DNA of 64,000 nt, taken from positions 558,001 through 622,000 of the forward strand of contig NZ_BMQJ01000002.1 of NCBI RefSeq assembly GCF_014648055.1, given 5' to 3'. Position 1 is the stretch's first letter; every line of letters begins with the position of its first letter. Under the pieces are notes generated by a model, which did no database searches, had not been told where the DNA came from, and saw nothing but the letters and a program-made list of their open reading frames with translations. This document shows, in pieces, positions 44,690 to 53,658 of the stretch. Source of the stretch: Streptosporangium pseudovulgare. Its GTDB lineage: Bacteria; Actinomycetota; Actinomycetes; Streptosporangiales; Streptosporangiaceae. Position numbers and translations under genes: made by a program.

Positions 44690-46197
44690 CGCCGCGCCTC
44701 CCCCGTCCCCGCGCCCACCGGCCGCGAACCGCTCCGGCCGGACAGGCGGTGGAAGTAGCGGGCGACCCGGCGCGCGCCGAGCAGGCTGCCCTGCGCGTAC
44801 CAGAGGATGTCGGGGCCGAGCGCGTAGTCGATGTCCATCGTGTCGTAGAACTTCATGGCCATGGCCCGGTAGTAGTCGGCGATCTGCGCCGTGGTCATCT
44901 GCGGCGCGGCCTCCGCGCCCGTCTCGAACCAGGCGGCGAGGTTGTGCTCGACGTACTCGTTGACGGACCACTCGATCGTCCTGGTCTCGATCGGCGCGCG
45001 GGTCGGCCTGAACATCGGGTCGATGGTCCCCGGCTTGCCCTGCAGTTCGTTGGCGACGTGCTCGGCCAGCAGCGGCGCGCAGTGGAACCCGTCGCGGTAG
45101 GTCCCGGTCAGCAGGTACAGGCCGGACAGCGGCAGCCACCCGATCAGCGGGAAGCCGTCGAGCGTCACCGGGCGGTTCCCGGCCAGCCACCCGGTGACCT
45201 CGTGCGAGGCGACCCGCTCGTCGAGCTGCTGCATCGAGTACTGGGCCAGGAAGCGGACGTCGGCCATCCAGGTCACGCTGGAGACCTGGTCCACCAGGCG
45301 GTTGGTGGCGCCGTAGTACTCCAGGTCGCCGGGGCCGGGCACGACGTGCAGCCCGCAGGCGAAGCCGCGGTTCGGCGTGCGGACCACGCTGCGGAACGGC
45401 TCGCCCCCGGTACGGCGGGCCAGCATCGCGAAGCCCAGCCCGGGGAAGGTCGGCACCATGTCGAGGTCGTCCAGGGCGGTCCGCACCAGCGCCTCGCTGC
45501 GCGCGCCCACCGCGACGACCACGGTGCCCGCCTCGATGACGTGGCCGTCGTCCAGCTCGACGCCGGTCACCGCCCCGTCGTCCCTGACCAGTGTGCGCAC
45601 CGTCTGGTCGATCATGATCGTGTCGGTCTCGCGCAGCCGGGCGTCCAGCGCGTCCAGCACGCCGCGCGCGTCCACGGCGCCCTCGGCGGGCAGGTGGACC
45701 GCGCGCAGGGCACGGGTGTCCAGCCGGGGCCGGAAGCCGGGGATCTCTCTGGGATCGATCTCCTCCCACGGCTTGCCGTACTCCTCCAGGGCCTCGATCA
45801 TGGCCGTGAAGTTGACCGTGTCCAGGTCGGCGCCGATGGAGTTCAGCACCACGTGGGAGTCGGGGGCGACCAGCAGCGGCGAGCCGGTCGACGAGTACCC
45901 CTCCAGCCGGTCGAGCACGTCGGGCCAGCGGTCGTGGGCGGCGACGCCGAGCTCGAACCTCGTACGCGAGGCGTCGGTGCGCAGCGACTCCGTGGTGGCC
46001 TCGCCGAAGCAGCCGAGCATGGCGCCCGCGGCCTGGCTCGCGCCGCCCTCGCGGCCGCTCGGGCCGACCACGACGACGGAGCCGATGCGGCGCTCGACCA
46101 GTTCGTCGGCCAGGAACAGGCCGAGGGCGCCATTGCCGACGATGACGACGTCGGCCCGGGAGGGTCGTTCCGTTCTGCTGACAGCCTCTTTGCGCAC
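44686..46197 (-). CDS. FAD-dependent amine/amino-acid oxidase (DAO family)
   Basis: A 503-residue flavoprotein of the D-amino-acid/glycine-oxidase type. The FAD-binding GxGxxG is near residue 20 (VVIVGNGALGLFL), and a typical C-terminal FAD segment is PLSGLYLLTGTYRDGFHCAP. Members remove two electrons from an amine to give an imine or oxo acid. First in a carrier-protein/NRPS operon, it may oxidise an amino acid on the carrier or before loading. The GTG at 46197 follows AAGGGGG by 5 nt. No signal peptide is present. Confidence 0.88.
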   Translation of the reverse strand: MRKEAVSRTERPSRADVVIVGNGALGLFLADELVERRIGSVVVVGPSGREGGASQAAGAMLGCFGEATTESLRTDASRTRFELGVAAHDRWPDVLDRLEGYSSTGSPLLVAPDSHVVLNSIGADLDTVNFTAMIEALEEYGKPWEEIDPREIPGFRPRLDTRALRAVHLPAEGAVDARGVLDALDARLRETDTIMIDQTVRTLVRDDGAVTGVELDDGHVIEAGTVVVAVGARSEALVRTALDDLDMVPTFPGLGFAMLARRTGGEPFRSVVRTPNRGFACGLHVVPGPGDLEYYGATNRLVDQVSSVTWMADVRFLAQYSMQQLDERVASHEVTGWLAGNRPVTLDGFPLIGWLPLSGLYLLTGTYRDGFHCAPLLAEHVANELQGKPGTIDPMFRPTRAPIETRTIEWSVNEYVEHNLAAWFETGAEAAPQMTTAQIADYYRAMAMKFYDTMDIDYALGPDILWYAQGSLLGARRVARYFHRLSGRSGSRPVGAGTGEARR

Positions 46198-46639
46198 AGC
46201 AACCCCCTTGAAAGGGAAATGGGAATGACGGTGATGCGAACACCGGGCGAATTCCAGATTGATTCCGGACAGCACGATGCCGCCCGAAAAAGCGGATCAC
46301 CCGGCGACACGGCGCGGAACGCGCGGGCGCATGACACCTCCCGCACGGCCACCGGCACGACGAAAGGCCTGCGACCCCGGAAGAACGGCGACGGGAGGGC
46401 TCGCCGCGAGCAGGCTGGTGCTAGCTAGGACTCAGTCTTCACTCTCCAGACCAGATGGTTGACCACTGTCCCCGCTCAGGCGGCCCGGCCTGACGACATC
46501 GGCCACCCTGCAACAGTTGCCCACCATAAACACGCCCAGGAGATATCGCAAGAGATTCCCGTAATTATTCACACAGTGACATCATTCATTGCGAGAGATG
46601 GTATTTACAAATATTCATGACCGAAAAGAAAACAGCCGG
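46198..46639. other. Promoter region of the NRPS operon (442 bp)
   Basis: This AT-richer gap lies before the operon and after the stop of the upstream DUF885 gene, so the operon promoter must be here. No gene is supported. It contains two short palindromes rare at this GC content: GCAACAGTTGC (46510-46520) and CTAGCTAG (46421-46428). A cluster regulator could bind them; none is encoded in the operon. Confidence 0.55.
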
Positions 46640-48298
46640 TCAGGAGTCGGTCAGGAGCTCCCGCATGATGTCCAGCCCGGCCGGGCCGCTGCGCAGGGCG
46701 CGGGTGTGAAAGTCCTTCAGGTCGAACTCCGCGCCGCGCCCGGCCCTGGCCTCCTCACGCAGATCGAGCCAGAGCCGCTCCCCGAGCTTGTACGCGGACG
46801 CCTGCCCCGGCCAGCCGAGATAGCGGTCGATCTCGTCGGCCGCGCGAGCCGGGTCCGTCAGCGTCCTGGTGCGCAGGAACTCGGCTCCCAGCTCGGGCGT
46901 CCACCGCTCCCCCTCGTGGAAGCCGGTACCCGCCGGGATCTCCAGCCTCAGGTGCATGCCGGCGTCGAGCACCACGCGGGCGGCCCGGAACAGGCTCTTG
47001 TTCAGCATGCCGAGCAGGGCGCCGTCGTCGAGGTGGCCGAACTCGCGCATCAGCCGCTCGGCGTAGAGCGCCCAGCCCTCACCGTGGCCGTCGATGAAGC
47101 ACAGCAGCCGCTGGAACCGGTTGAGGCCGGGCGTCGCCACCGCCGTACCGATCTGCAGGTGGTGTCCGGGCACGCCCTCGTGGTAGAGAGTGCTGGCCTC
47201 ACGCCAGGTATGGAACTCCTCCCTGCCCGGCGGCAGCGACCACCAGATCGTGCCCGGCCGGCTGAAGTCCTCGGCCGGGTTGGTGTAGTAGGCGCCCGCC
47301 CCGCCGCCCGGCGGCGCGATCCGGCAGTCCAGCCGCATCAGCTCGTCCGGGATGTCGAAGTGCCTGCCTCGCAGGTCGGCCAGCGCCCGGTCGGACAGCT
47401 CCCGCATCCACGCCCGGAACCCGTCCTCCCCGCGCACGCGGTGGCGGGGGTCGGCGTCCAGCACCGCCGCGGCCTCGGCGGGACCGGCCCCGGGCCGGAT
47501 CCGCCCGGCGATCCGGGCCATCTCCGCCTCGACACGGCGGAACTCCTCCCAGCCCCAGGCGTACGCCTCACGGGGGTCCAGCCTCGCGCCGAGGAACGTC
47601 CGCGACCACAGCTCGTACGTCTCCTCGCCGACCGCGTCCTCGACCGCGGACCTCGGCCCGAGCTCGTCCCGGAGGAAGGCGGCCAGCTCGGCGTAGGCGC
47701 CGGCCGCCGCGTGCGCCCCCGCCCGCAGATCGGCGCGCAACGCGTCCCCCACGTCGGCCGGCCGGACGAGGCCGGCGAAGAAGCCGTCCGGGGCCGACCA
47801 GGTCTCGCACTGCGCGATGACCCGCCGCACCTGCCGCGCCGCCGCCACCCGGCCCCTGCCGGCCGCGGCCGACAGCGAGGCCCGGTATCCGGCGAGCGCG
47901 TGCGGCACCGCTCCCAGCCGCCCGGCGATGACCGCCCAGTCCTCCGCGGTCGCCGTGGGCATCAGGTCGAACACCCACCGGATGCTCTGGACGGGGCTGG
48001 CGACCACGTTGAGCGCCGCCTGCGGCAGCCACGCCTCGTGCGTCTCCACCTCCAGGCCGATCCGTTCGGCGAACACCGCCCGCGCGACGCGTTCGCTCTC
48101 GTCGGCCGGATGTGCGGCCGAGACGCGGGCCGACGCGCTCCGGGCGAGTTCCGCCCGGGCGTCGTGCCCGTCCGGGGAGAGGTCGGGAAGCCGGTCGTCG
48201 TGGCCGCCGATGCCGGCCTCGGTGGCGGCGACGGGGTTCAACCGTGCGTAGTCGTCGACGTAGGCGTCGCAGATGTCGTGCACAGTCCAGGGGCTCAT
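46640..48298 (-). CDS. DUF885-family putative metallopeptidase
   Basis: A 552-residue soluble protein of the DUF885 family. The zinc motif HEGVPGHHLQ (about residues 390-400) and a downstream Glu in GHGEGWALYAE resemble the M32-like HExxH plus distant Glu pattern. No signal peptide is seen. Family members are thought to be peptidases or dipeptidases, but this is not shown for most. The ATG at 48298 was preferred because the protein there aligns with relatives; the ribosome site is weak. Confidence 0.83.
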   Translation of the reverse strand: MSPWTVHDICDAYVDDYARLNPVAATEAGIGGHDDRLPDLSPDGHDARAELARSASARVSAAHPADESERVARAVFAERIGLEVETHEAWLPQAALNVVASPVQSIRWVFDLMPTATAEDWAVIAGRLGAVPHALAGYRASLSAAAGRGRVAAARQVRRVIAQCETWSAPDGFFAGLVRPADVGDALRADLRAGAHAAAGAYAELAAFLRDELGPRSAVEDAVGEETYELWSRTFLGARLDPREAYAWGWEEFRRVEAEMARIAGRIRPGAGPAEAAAVLDADPRHRVRGEDGFRAWMRELSDRALADLRGRHFDIPDELMRLDCRIAPPGGGAGAYYTNPAEDFSRPGTIWWSLPPGREEFHTWREASTLYHEGVPGHHLQIGTAVATPGLNRFQRLLCFIDGHGEGWALYAERLMREFGHLDDGALLGMLNKSLFRAARVVLDAGMHLRLEIPAGTGFHEGERWTPELGAEFLRTRTLTDPARAADEIDRYLGWPGQASAYKLGERLWLDLREEARAGRGAEFDLKDFHTRALRSGPAGLDIMRELLTDS

Positions 48299-48402
48299 GC
48301 CCCGCACGATAATCCCGGGAGCCCGCCCCGGCCCGCGACTGTCCGCTCCCGGCCTCCGGGAACACGACCGCCACCCGGCCGGCCCTCTCACGGGTCGTTC
48401 CT

Positions 48403-48888
48403 TCACCACCGTGACGCGCCCTCCACCGGGACTGCGACGATCTCATCCGGTCCCGGCTGAAGAGGAAGCCAGGAGGGCCACCACGGTGGGGCGCAATCAC
48501 CCGGGGTGCCCTCGGTGGCGACATCGTAGAGGATCATCGCCGTCGGACCGGCCGCCGCGGCGAGGACGGCGACGATCGCCAGGACGGCCTTCAGCCAGCC
48601 GTACCTCGCAAGCCACGGCAGGCGGGTGATCAGGCTGATCGGTGCGGATGCCAGGGCCGAGCCGGCCGCGACGACCGGGAACACGACGAGCCGGCCCGTC
48701 GCCCAGATGAACCCGGCGAATCTCTCCCCGGCGCTCAGGTCACCGAGACAGTGGCTCTGCGCCCGAGCCACCAGGAAGATGTCGAGAAACGTCCCGAACG
48801 TCGCGGAGGCCAGCGCGACGACCGCCAGCATTCCGCAGCCCGTCACCCAGAGCACGTCATCTGCTCTCGGGGCGCTTTCCTCGGTCAC
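48403..48888 (-). CDS. Hypothetical membrane protein
   Basis: A 161-residue protein with about three membrane segments: VTGCGMLAVVALASATFGTF (about 15-34), LVVFPVVAAGSALASAPISL (about 67-86) and AVLAIVAVLAAAAGPTAMIL (about 101-120). The C-terminus is Pro/Trp-rich (CAPPWWPSWLP). The GTG start is used. No family recognised. Confidence 0.65.
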   Translation of the reverse strand: MTEESAPRADDVLWVTGCGMLAVVALASATFGTFLDIFLVARAQSHCLGDLSAGERFAGFIWATGRLVVFPVVAAGSALASAPISLITRLPWLARYGWLKAVLAIVAVLAAAAGPTAMILYDVATEGTPGDCAPPWWPSWLPLQPGPDEIVAVPVEGASRW

Positions 48889-49017
48889 GGTGCGATCAAA
48901 ACAGAATCCCGTGGCGGCCGGTCGCAGAGAATGTGAGGATCCGATGCAGAATCGTCCTCAAGGTCCGCGATGGGAGCCGGACCCGTGTGAAGCGGGAGAC
49001 GGCGGCGCGGGGAGCTC

Positions 49018-50739
49018 TCAGCCGACGTCCGGCCGTCGTCCGGCCATGGCGCGACGGCAGCGGGCCAGTTCCGCGCGCAGATCGCGTCGCAGCCCCCGGT
49101 CCAGGCCCGGCTGGGCGAGCGCGTGGGCGAAGTCGCGGGCGGCCTCGTCCCAGCGCCCCAGCCGCATCAGCGCCGTACCGCGGTTGTAGTGGGGCACCGG
49201 CGCCGCCGACAGCGCCACCGCCCGGTCCAGGTCGGCCACGGCGGCTGTCACGTCGCCGCGTTCGAACCGGACGGCGGCTCGGTTCGTCCATGCCTCGACC
49301 AGTTCCGGATCCCCGGCCAGGGCGCGGGTGAGCAACTCGTCGGCCTCGGCGAGGCCGCCGCGCTCCGAGCGGATCAGCCCGAGGGTGCACAGCAGCGAGG
49401 GCTCCTGCGGTGCCAGCGCCAGCCCGGCCCGCGCGCCCGCCTCGGCCTCGTCGAGCGCGCCGTGCTCCACCTGCAGGTTGACCAGGGCGATCCGGGCGTC
49501 GAGGTGCCCGGGGTCGATGGCGAGCGCGCACTCCAGGTCGCCGCGCGCCCGCTCGGAGCGGCCCCGCTCCTGCTGGAGCACGGCCCGGTTGTAGTACGCC
49601 TCGGGCAGGTGCGGTCCCAGGCGGATCGCGGTGCCGTAGTCCCTGATCGCGGCCTGGGACCGGCCCGCCGCACGGTGCAGGGCCGCCCGGTCGACGTAGT
49701 ACTCGCAGTTGCCGGGGTCGTGTGCGATCACGGTGTCGAGGTCGGCCAGGGCCCGCGCCGGATCGCCCAGGGCCAGGTGCACCTGCGCCCGGTTGTGGCG
49801 TAACCGGGCCAGGTCCTGCGGGCGCTCGCCGGGGGCGAGCACCGCCGTCAGCCGGGCCAGTCCGTCGTCGATCAGCCGCAGCGCGCGGGCGGGCTCGCCG
49901 GCCTTGGCGTCCAGCAGCGCCAGGCCCTGCTCGTAGAAGACGGTGGACAACGTCCGCTGCCGCGGGTCGTTCAGTCCGGCGGCGAGGTGGAGCGCCCGTT
50001 CCAGCCAGTGCCGCGCCTGCGCCGGGTCCTGGTCCGCCGTCGGCAGGTGCCTGGTGTACAGCATGGCGGTGGCGTACGCGGCCGACATGGTGATCTTCGG
50101 GTCGTCGGTGGCGGCGCGCGCCTCGTGGTAGAGGTCGAGCGCTTCGGCGGCGCGATCCAGCGCCGCCAGGGCGGTGGCCAGTCCCGTGGTGAACGCCCAC
50201 CAGTGCCGCAGATCGCCGTCCGGGGTCACCATGGCGCGCCCACGCCGGGCGATTCGGGCCGCGTGGTGGTAGAAGCCGCGGGCCAGGCTGTCGCCCAGGA
50301 CCGCGCGCGTCGCCTCCGGCGCCGGGTCGGCCGCCGTCGGCTCGCGGGCGCCGCCGTCACGCAGGTCCAGGCGCACCGGGGACGACCCGAGCCGGCGGGT
50401 CAGCGCGTCCAGCAGCTCGCGGGTGGTCTCGTCGGCATCGCCGACGTGGTCGAACCGCACCGTGACCGGGTGCCGAAGCGTATCCGCCCAGGCCGCCACG
50501 AACTCCGCCGCGCCATAGGCCAGGAAGGCGGTGCGCCGGGCGGGGTGGAACCGGATCGGCTCCTCCTCGGCGGCCGGTCGTGCCGCGCGGTCGAGCCAGG
50601 GTGCGATGGCGTGCAGTTCGACCTGGTGGCGGGACGCCAGGCGGGGGCGGTCGGCGGCGATCCGGCCGAGAAAGGCCGCGACGCCCGCGTACGGTCCGTG
50701 GTCGCGATGGCAGTCGTAGCCGCCCGGCTCGCCGGTCAT
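49018..50739 (-). CDS. TPR-repeat protein, partner of a 27-aa peptide gene
   Basis: A 573-residue soluble protein. The first 150 residues are a non-TPR domain with several Cys/His at the start (GGYDCHRDHGPYAG). From about residue 165 to the end are roughly ten tetratricopeptide repeats, for example RHNRAQVHLALGDPARALAD and AYYNRAVLQQERGRSERAR. TPRs bind peptides or other proteins. It follows a tiny Trp-rich peptide gene by 55 bp, with a strong hairpin in between, so the two are probably one transcript. A role in peptide binding or processing is inference. Confidence 0.83.
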   Translation of the reverse strand: MTGEPGGYDCHRDHGPYAGVAAFLGRIAADRPRLASRHQVELHAIAPWLDRAARPAAEEEPIRFHPARRTAFLAYGAAEFVAAWADTLRHPVTVRFDHVGDADETTRELLDALTRRLGSSPVRLDLRDGGAREPTAADPAPEATRAVLGDSLARGFYHHAARIARRGRAMVTPDGDLRHWWAFTTGLATALAALDRAAEALDLYHEARAATDDPKITMSAAYATAMLYTRHLPTADQDPAQARHWLERALHLAAGLNDPRQRTLSTVFYEQGLALLDAKAGEPARALRLIDDGLARLTAVLAPGERPQDLARLRHNRAQVHLALGDPARALADLDTVIAHDPGNCEYYVDRAALHRAAGRSQAAIRDYGTAIRLGPHLPEAYYNRAVLQQERGRSERARGDLECALAIDPGHLDARIALVNLQVEHGALDEAEAGARAGLALAPQEPSLLCTLGLIRSERGGLAEADELLTRALAGDPELVEAWTNRAAVRFERGDVTAAVADLDRAVALSAAPVPHYNRGTALMRLGRWDEAARDFAHALAQPGLDRGLRRDLRAELARCRRAMAGRRPDVG

Positions 50740-50760
50740 GACAGGGCCGATCTCCGCAGG

Positions 50761-50784
50761 GGCGGGCGCCCGGGAGCGCCCGCC
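50761..50784 (-). terminator. Hairpin between the 27-aa peptide gene and the TPR gene
   Basis: A perfect 9-bp stem (50761-50769 with 50776-50784, GGCGGGCGC arm) closes a 6-nt loop. It begins 10 bases past the peptide stop codon and ends 21 bases before the TPR start. It could be an attenuator, or a partial terminator giving more peptide than TPR protein. Confidence 0.7.
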
Positions 50785-50794
50785 GTCTCGGTAG

Positions 50795-50878
50795 CTACCA
50801 GCACCACTCGATCCAGAGCCGACGGGCGCCGGACAGCAGGCGCACCGCGCTCTTGCGACGGACGGTCATCTTCCTCAT
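50795..50878 (-). CDS. 27-residue Trp-rich peptide (candidate RiPP precursor or leader peptide)
   Basis: A short reading frame that is strongly supported by its GGAGG ribosome site, 5 nt before the ATG. It encodes 27 residues: a basic N-terminal part (MRKMTVRRKSAVRLL) and a C-terminal end LWIEWCW with three Trp and one Cys in seven residues. A 9-bp hairpin follows within 10 bases, then the TPR gene. The arrangement fits either a ribosomal peptide precursor or a Trp-sensing leader peptide. It is divergent from the DUF6461 gene across 181 bp. Confidence 0.7.
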   Translation of the reverse strand: MRKMTVRRKSAVRLLSGARRLWIEWCW

Positions 50879-50984
50879 GGACACCTCCGTGTGATCCACT
50901 TCAGGACGCCCCGAGTGTAATCCGGCCCACCGAAAATATGTAGGGCCCTCATGTTTTCCTCGGCACCATCAGGTCTTGTCCGGC

Positions 50985-51006
50985 GGGGTCCGAGCCTTCG
51001 GACCCC
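50985..51006. terminator. Hairpin with TTT tail upstream of the DUF6461 gene
   Basis: A 9-bp perfect stem (50985-50993 and 50998-51006) has a GCCT loop and is followed by TTTC. It sits between the divergent peptide and DUF6461 genes and could stop read-through or shape the DUF6461 leader. Confidence 0.5.
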
Positions 51007-51011
51007 TTTCT

Positions 51012-51034
51012 GTCGGCGGCAGCTGTGATCATGC
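51012..51034 (+). promoter_or_regulatory. Upstream element shared with the 53914 gene
   Basis: This 23-bp stretch (from GTCGGCGGC to TGATCATGC) matches 53862-53884 at 21 of 23 positions. In both cases a similar 20-30 nt, an AAAGGA ribosome site and the start codon follow. It is either a shared promoter or a common leader element. Confidence 0.65.
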
Positions 51035-51059
51035 CGTCAACGTGATCAAAGGAGTGACG

Positions 51060-51671
51060 ATGACAGAGTGCCCCGAGGAGTTCCGGTGGCTCTCCGGCCG
51101 CGAGGAACTGGGCGAGATCTACTGCGTGTCCTTCGTCCGGGGACTCTCCCCTGACGAGGTCCTCCGCCGGTTCGGCGTGGACGAGAGCACCATGGAGGAA
51201 GGGGTGACGTCCGAGGAACTGGACGAGCGCTCGGTGGAGAGCATGAGCGACGACGCGGCCGGTTACATCGGCGCCGCGAAGATCGGCGACTGGACCCTCG
51301 TCATCGAACCGGGGGGATGGAAGATCTCCGTTGACCCCGACACATACGGTCCGGTCTCACGGGGAACCGAGGTCGTGTCGGTCTGCCGCCATGATTACGC
51401 CTCCGACAGCTTCGCCTACATCGTCGACGGTGAGCCGGTCGTCTGCTTCGACCCGATGCTTCCGGACGCGCGGTCAGGCAACGATCCGGACCGTTTCGTC
51501 AAGGAGATGCGCGAAGTCGGGCTGGACCCCGAACACGACATCGACGATGACTCGCGCATCGACGCCCCGATCGGGCGCTCGTTCGCCCTGGCGGGAAAGA
51601 TCACTGGTCTCCCCTTCTCCCCGGAGATGCTGGAACTGCGGTTCTTCGGCGCGGAACCCCTTGAGGACTGA
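51060..51671 (+). CDS. DUF6461-like protein
   Basis: A 203-residue protein that fits the actinobacterial DUF6461 group: a CVSFVRGLSPDEVLRRFG opening, a beta-rich middle with TLVIEPGGWKIS, and a closing PFSPEMLELRFFGAEPL. No catalytic motif is known for the family. The ATG at 51060 follows AAAGGAG by 6 nt. Its 5' region is nearly the same as that of the repeat-protein gene at 53914, hinting at common control. Confidence 0.75.
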   Translation: MTECPEEFRWLSGREELGEIYCVSFVRGLSPDEVLRRFGVDESTMEEGVTSEELDERSVESMSDDAAGYIGAAKIGDWTLVIEPGGWKISVDPDTYGPVSRGTEVVSVCRHDYASDSFAYIVDGEPVVCFDPMLPDARSGNDPDRFVKEMREVGLDPEHDIDDDSRIDAPIGRSFALAGKITGLPFSPEMLELRFFGAEPLED

Positions 51672-51749
51672 TCGGCGAGTCCACGCGGAGACCGTCCGTC
51701 AACGGGCTCCGCATTCACCGGGTGGCGACCGGCGCGACCGGCCGGCCCG

Positions 51750-53429
51750 TCACCACGCCGCCCTCCTCACCGGATAGACGAGAACGAGATCCACACCCGG
51801 ACGTGTGTACAGGCGCAGCCGGTAGCGGCCGGGACCGCCGCGCGCGAGGTTGGGGAAGCGCACCTTGCTCGCCGACAGCGTCTGCATCACCAGGCGGCCT
51901 GATTCGCTGACGATGTCCGCCTCGACCACCTCGTCCCAGCCTTTGTGCCGCAGGGGCGGCGGGGCCGAGCGCAGCGCCTTCGCCGTGACGCAGGTCGCCC
52001 AGTCCTGGCTGGGTGTGAAGATCAGAGCCAGTGGACCGCTGGTCGCCAGGGTGCCGATCGATTCCCTGTCCCAGATCGCCTCGTAGCCTTCTTCGGTGTC
52101 CGCTTCCGCGTCGTAGATGCCGTAGGGTCGGGCGTCCCAGTCGTAATAGGACGCGGTCGCCTGGAACCGGGTACGCAGCGCGGGCCACGGGTCGCGGCAC
52201 AGGGCGTCCTCCTTGCGTGCCTCGCGGCGCGCCTTGCGCGCCGACCGTTCGCGTTCGATGCGCTCTTTTTCCGCCTCCTGACGGGCGATCTGAGCGGACG
52301 ACACCAGCAGATCCGGATGTCTCCGTCCGATCACCTCCGGGCAGAGCAGCGCGAGCAGCGCGGGCCGGGCCCGGACCGGCTCCCCGGCGGCGAACCTGGC
52401 GCAGGCGTCCCGGCCCCTGCCGAGCAGTGCCTGATCCGAGACCTGCTGAGAACTCTTGTTCACGCTGCACATGTAGGCCCGCTCGCGCTTGTGGGCCGGG
52501 ATGTCCGCGACACGTGGCGGTTCCGACCACGTCCAGCATTCCATGAGGTCATCGCTCCGCCAGGTGTAGGTGAGATGTGGGCGGCCCTCGGGTCCGACGA
52601 CCATCAGCGGGAGGACCGCGGCCACGGCCGCGACCGGCGCGGGGACCCGCAGAGGCGCCTTCCGCCTCGGCTCGCGGTTCAGCTCGTGCGCCGTGCGCGC
52701 CAGCCAGACGATGTAGAGCACATCCATCGCCTCGGCGATCGACTCGATCGCGCCGCCTCTCGTCAGACCGTCCACGAGTTCCACCAGGAACGCGCTCGCG
52801 AACGTGCCCAGGCCGATGAGGAGCGTCACCCGGCTCCAGCGTCCGTCACGCCGCTGAGCGAGCAGGAGCATCACCGTGACGACGGACGCGGTCATTCCCA
52901 CGGCCATGACGGTCGCCTTGTAGGCCGGGCTCACGAAGATCTGGAGTGGTGAATCGTCCGTCAGGCAGTCCACGAGCGATGTGACCGGTTCCACCAGCCC
53001 GAGCAGGAGCAGAGCCAGCCGGTAGGGCCGGCCTGATCCGGTGAGCACCACCGTGAACAGCACGAGCGCGGGCACCCAGAGCGCCAGCCCGATGACCGTC
53101 TCGACCAGCCCTGGGAGGAACGAGGGGATCAGCAGCCACACCACATCGGCGTACAGCAGCAGCCGTAGCCAGGTGGCCGCCCGGCGCATCGGCGCGGCCG
53201 CGGGCGCGGGTCCCCGCAGGACCTCCCACAGCATCCACGAGTTCACCAGCCCGAGCAGCAGCAACCCACCCAGCACCGGCACCAGAGGAGGTCCCTCGAT
53301 GACCTCGTCGGGCGGGTACCACATGGTGACCAGCCACGCGGGTGTCGCGGTGCCGATGACCAGGCTGAGGGAGACCGAACCGAGGGTGATGGCCAGGCAG
53401 GCGGAAGCCGCCAAACGGTTTGGGCGCAC
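51750..53429 (-). CDS. Hypothetical multi-pass membrane protein
   Basis: A 559-residue protein with about eight membrane segments in the first 290 residues, the last near VPAPVAAVAAVLPLMVV. The remaining part is soluble and has two to four Cys plus a strongly charged helical stretch (RQEAEKERIERERSARKARRE, about 385-415). The C-terminal end is a beta-rich domain. The GTG at 53429 gives a short start before the first segment. No family recognised. It lies between the DUF6461 gene and the tRNA-like fragment. Confidence 0.7.
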   Translation of the reverse strand: MRPNRLAASACLAITLGSVSLSLVIGTATPAWLVTMWYPPDEVIEGPPLVPVLGGLLLLGLVNSWMLWEVLRGPAPAAAPMRRAATWLRLLLYADVVWLLIPSFLPGLVETVIGLALWVPALVLFTVVLTGSGRPYRLALLLLGLVEPVTSLVDCLTDDSPLQIFVSPAYKATVMAVGMTASVVTVMLLLAQRRDGRWSRVTLLIGLGTFASAFLVELVDGLTRGGAIESIAEAMDVLYIVWLARTAHELNREPRRKAPLRVPAPVAAVAAVLPLMVVGPEGRPHLTYTWRSDDLMECWTWSEPPRVADIPAHKRERAYMCSVNKSSQQVSDQALLGRGRDACARFAAGEPVRARPALLALLCPEVIGRRHPDLLVSSAQIARQEAEKERIERERSARKARREARKEDALCRDPWPALRTRFQATASYYDWDARPYGIYDAEADTEEGYEAIWDRESIGTLATSGPLALIFTPSQDWATCVTAKALRSAPPPLRHKGWDEVVEADIVSESGRLVMQTLSASKVRFPNLARGGPGRYRLRLYTRPGVDLVLVYPVRRAAW

Positions 53430-53619
53430 AGTGAGGCATGATCGTAGTACGCCGGTGGGCTTTCCGCGGCCCGGTGACCGATGACCCGGCCCCGTGCTTG
53501 ACGGGACGTCGCTCGAGCCGGGTGAGGGCGAGCTTGCAAGGCCGCCCCTCCGGAGTGATCCGCCGGCAGAGCGGGCACCTGCCGAGTGACGAGGCCCGGC
53601 GTCTCATTCGAGAACGCAG

Positions 53620-53653
53620 AAGGCTCTGACCTGTCATTCCAGATCAGAGCCTT
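53620..53653 (-). terminator. Terminator-like hairpin next to the tRNA-Val fragment
   Basis: A perfect 10-bp stem (53620-53629 with 53644-53653). It matches the tRNA-Val terminator at 54965 in position and loop, but several stem bases differ on both sides so that pairing is kept. Confidence 0.65.
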
Positions 53654-53658
53654 GATGG

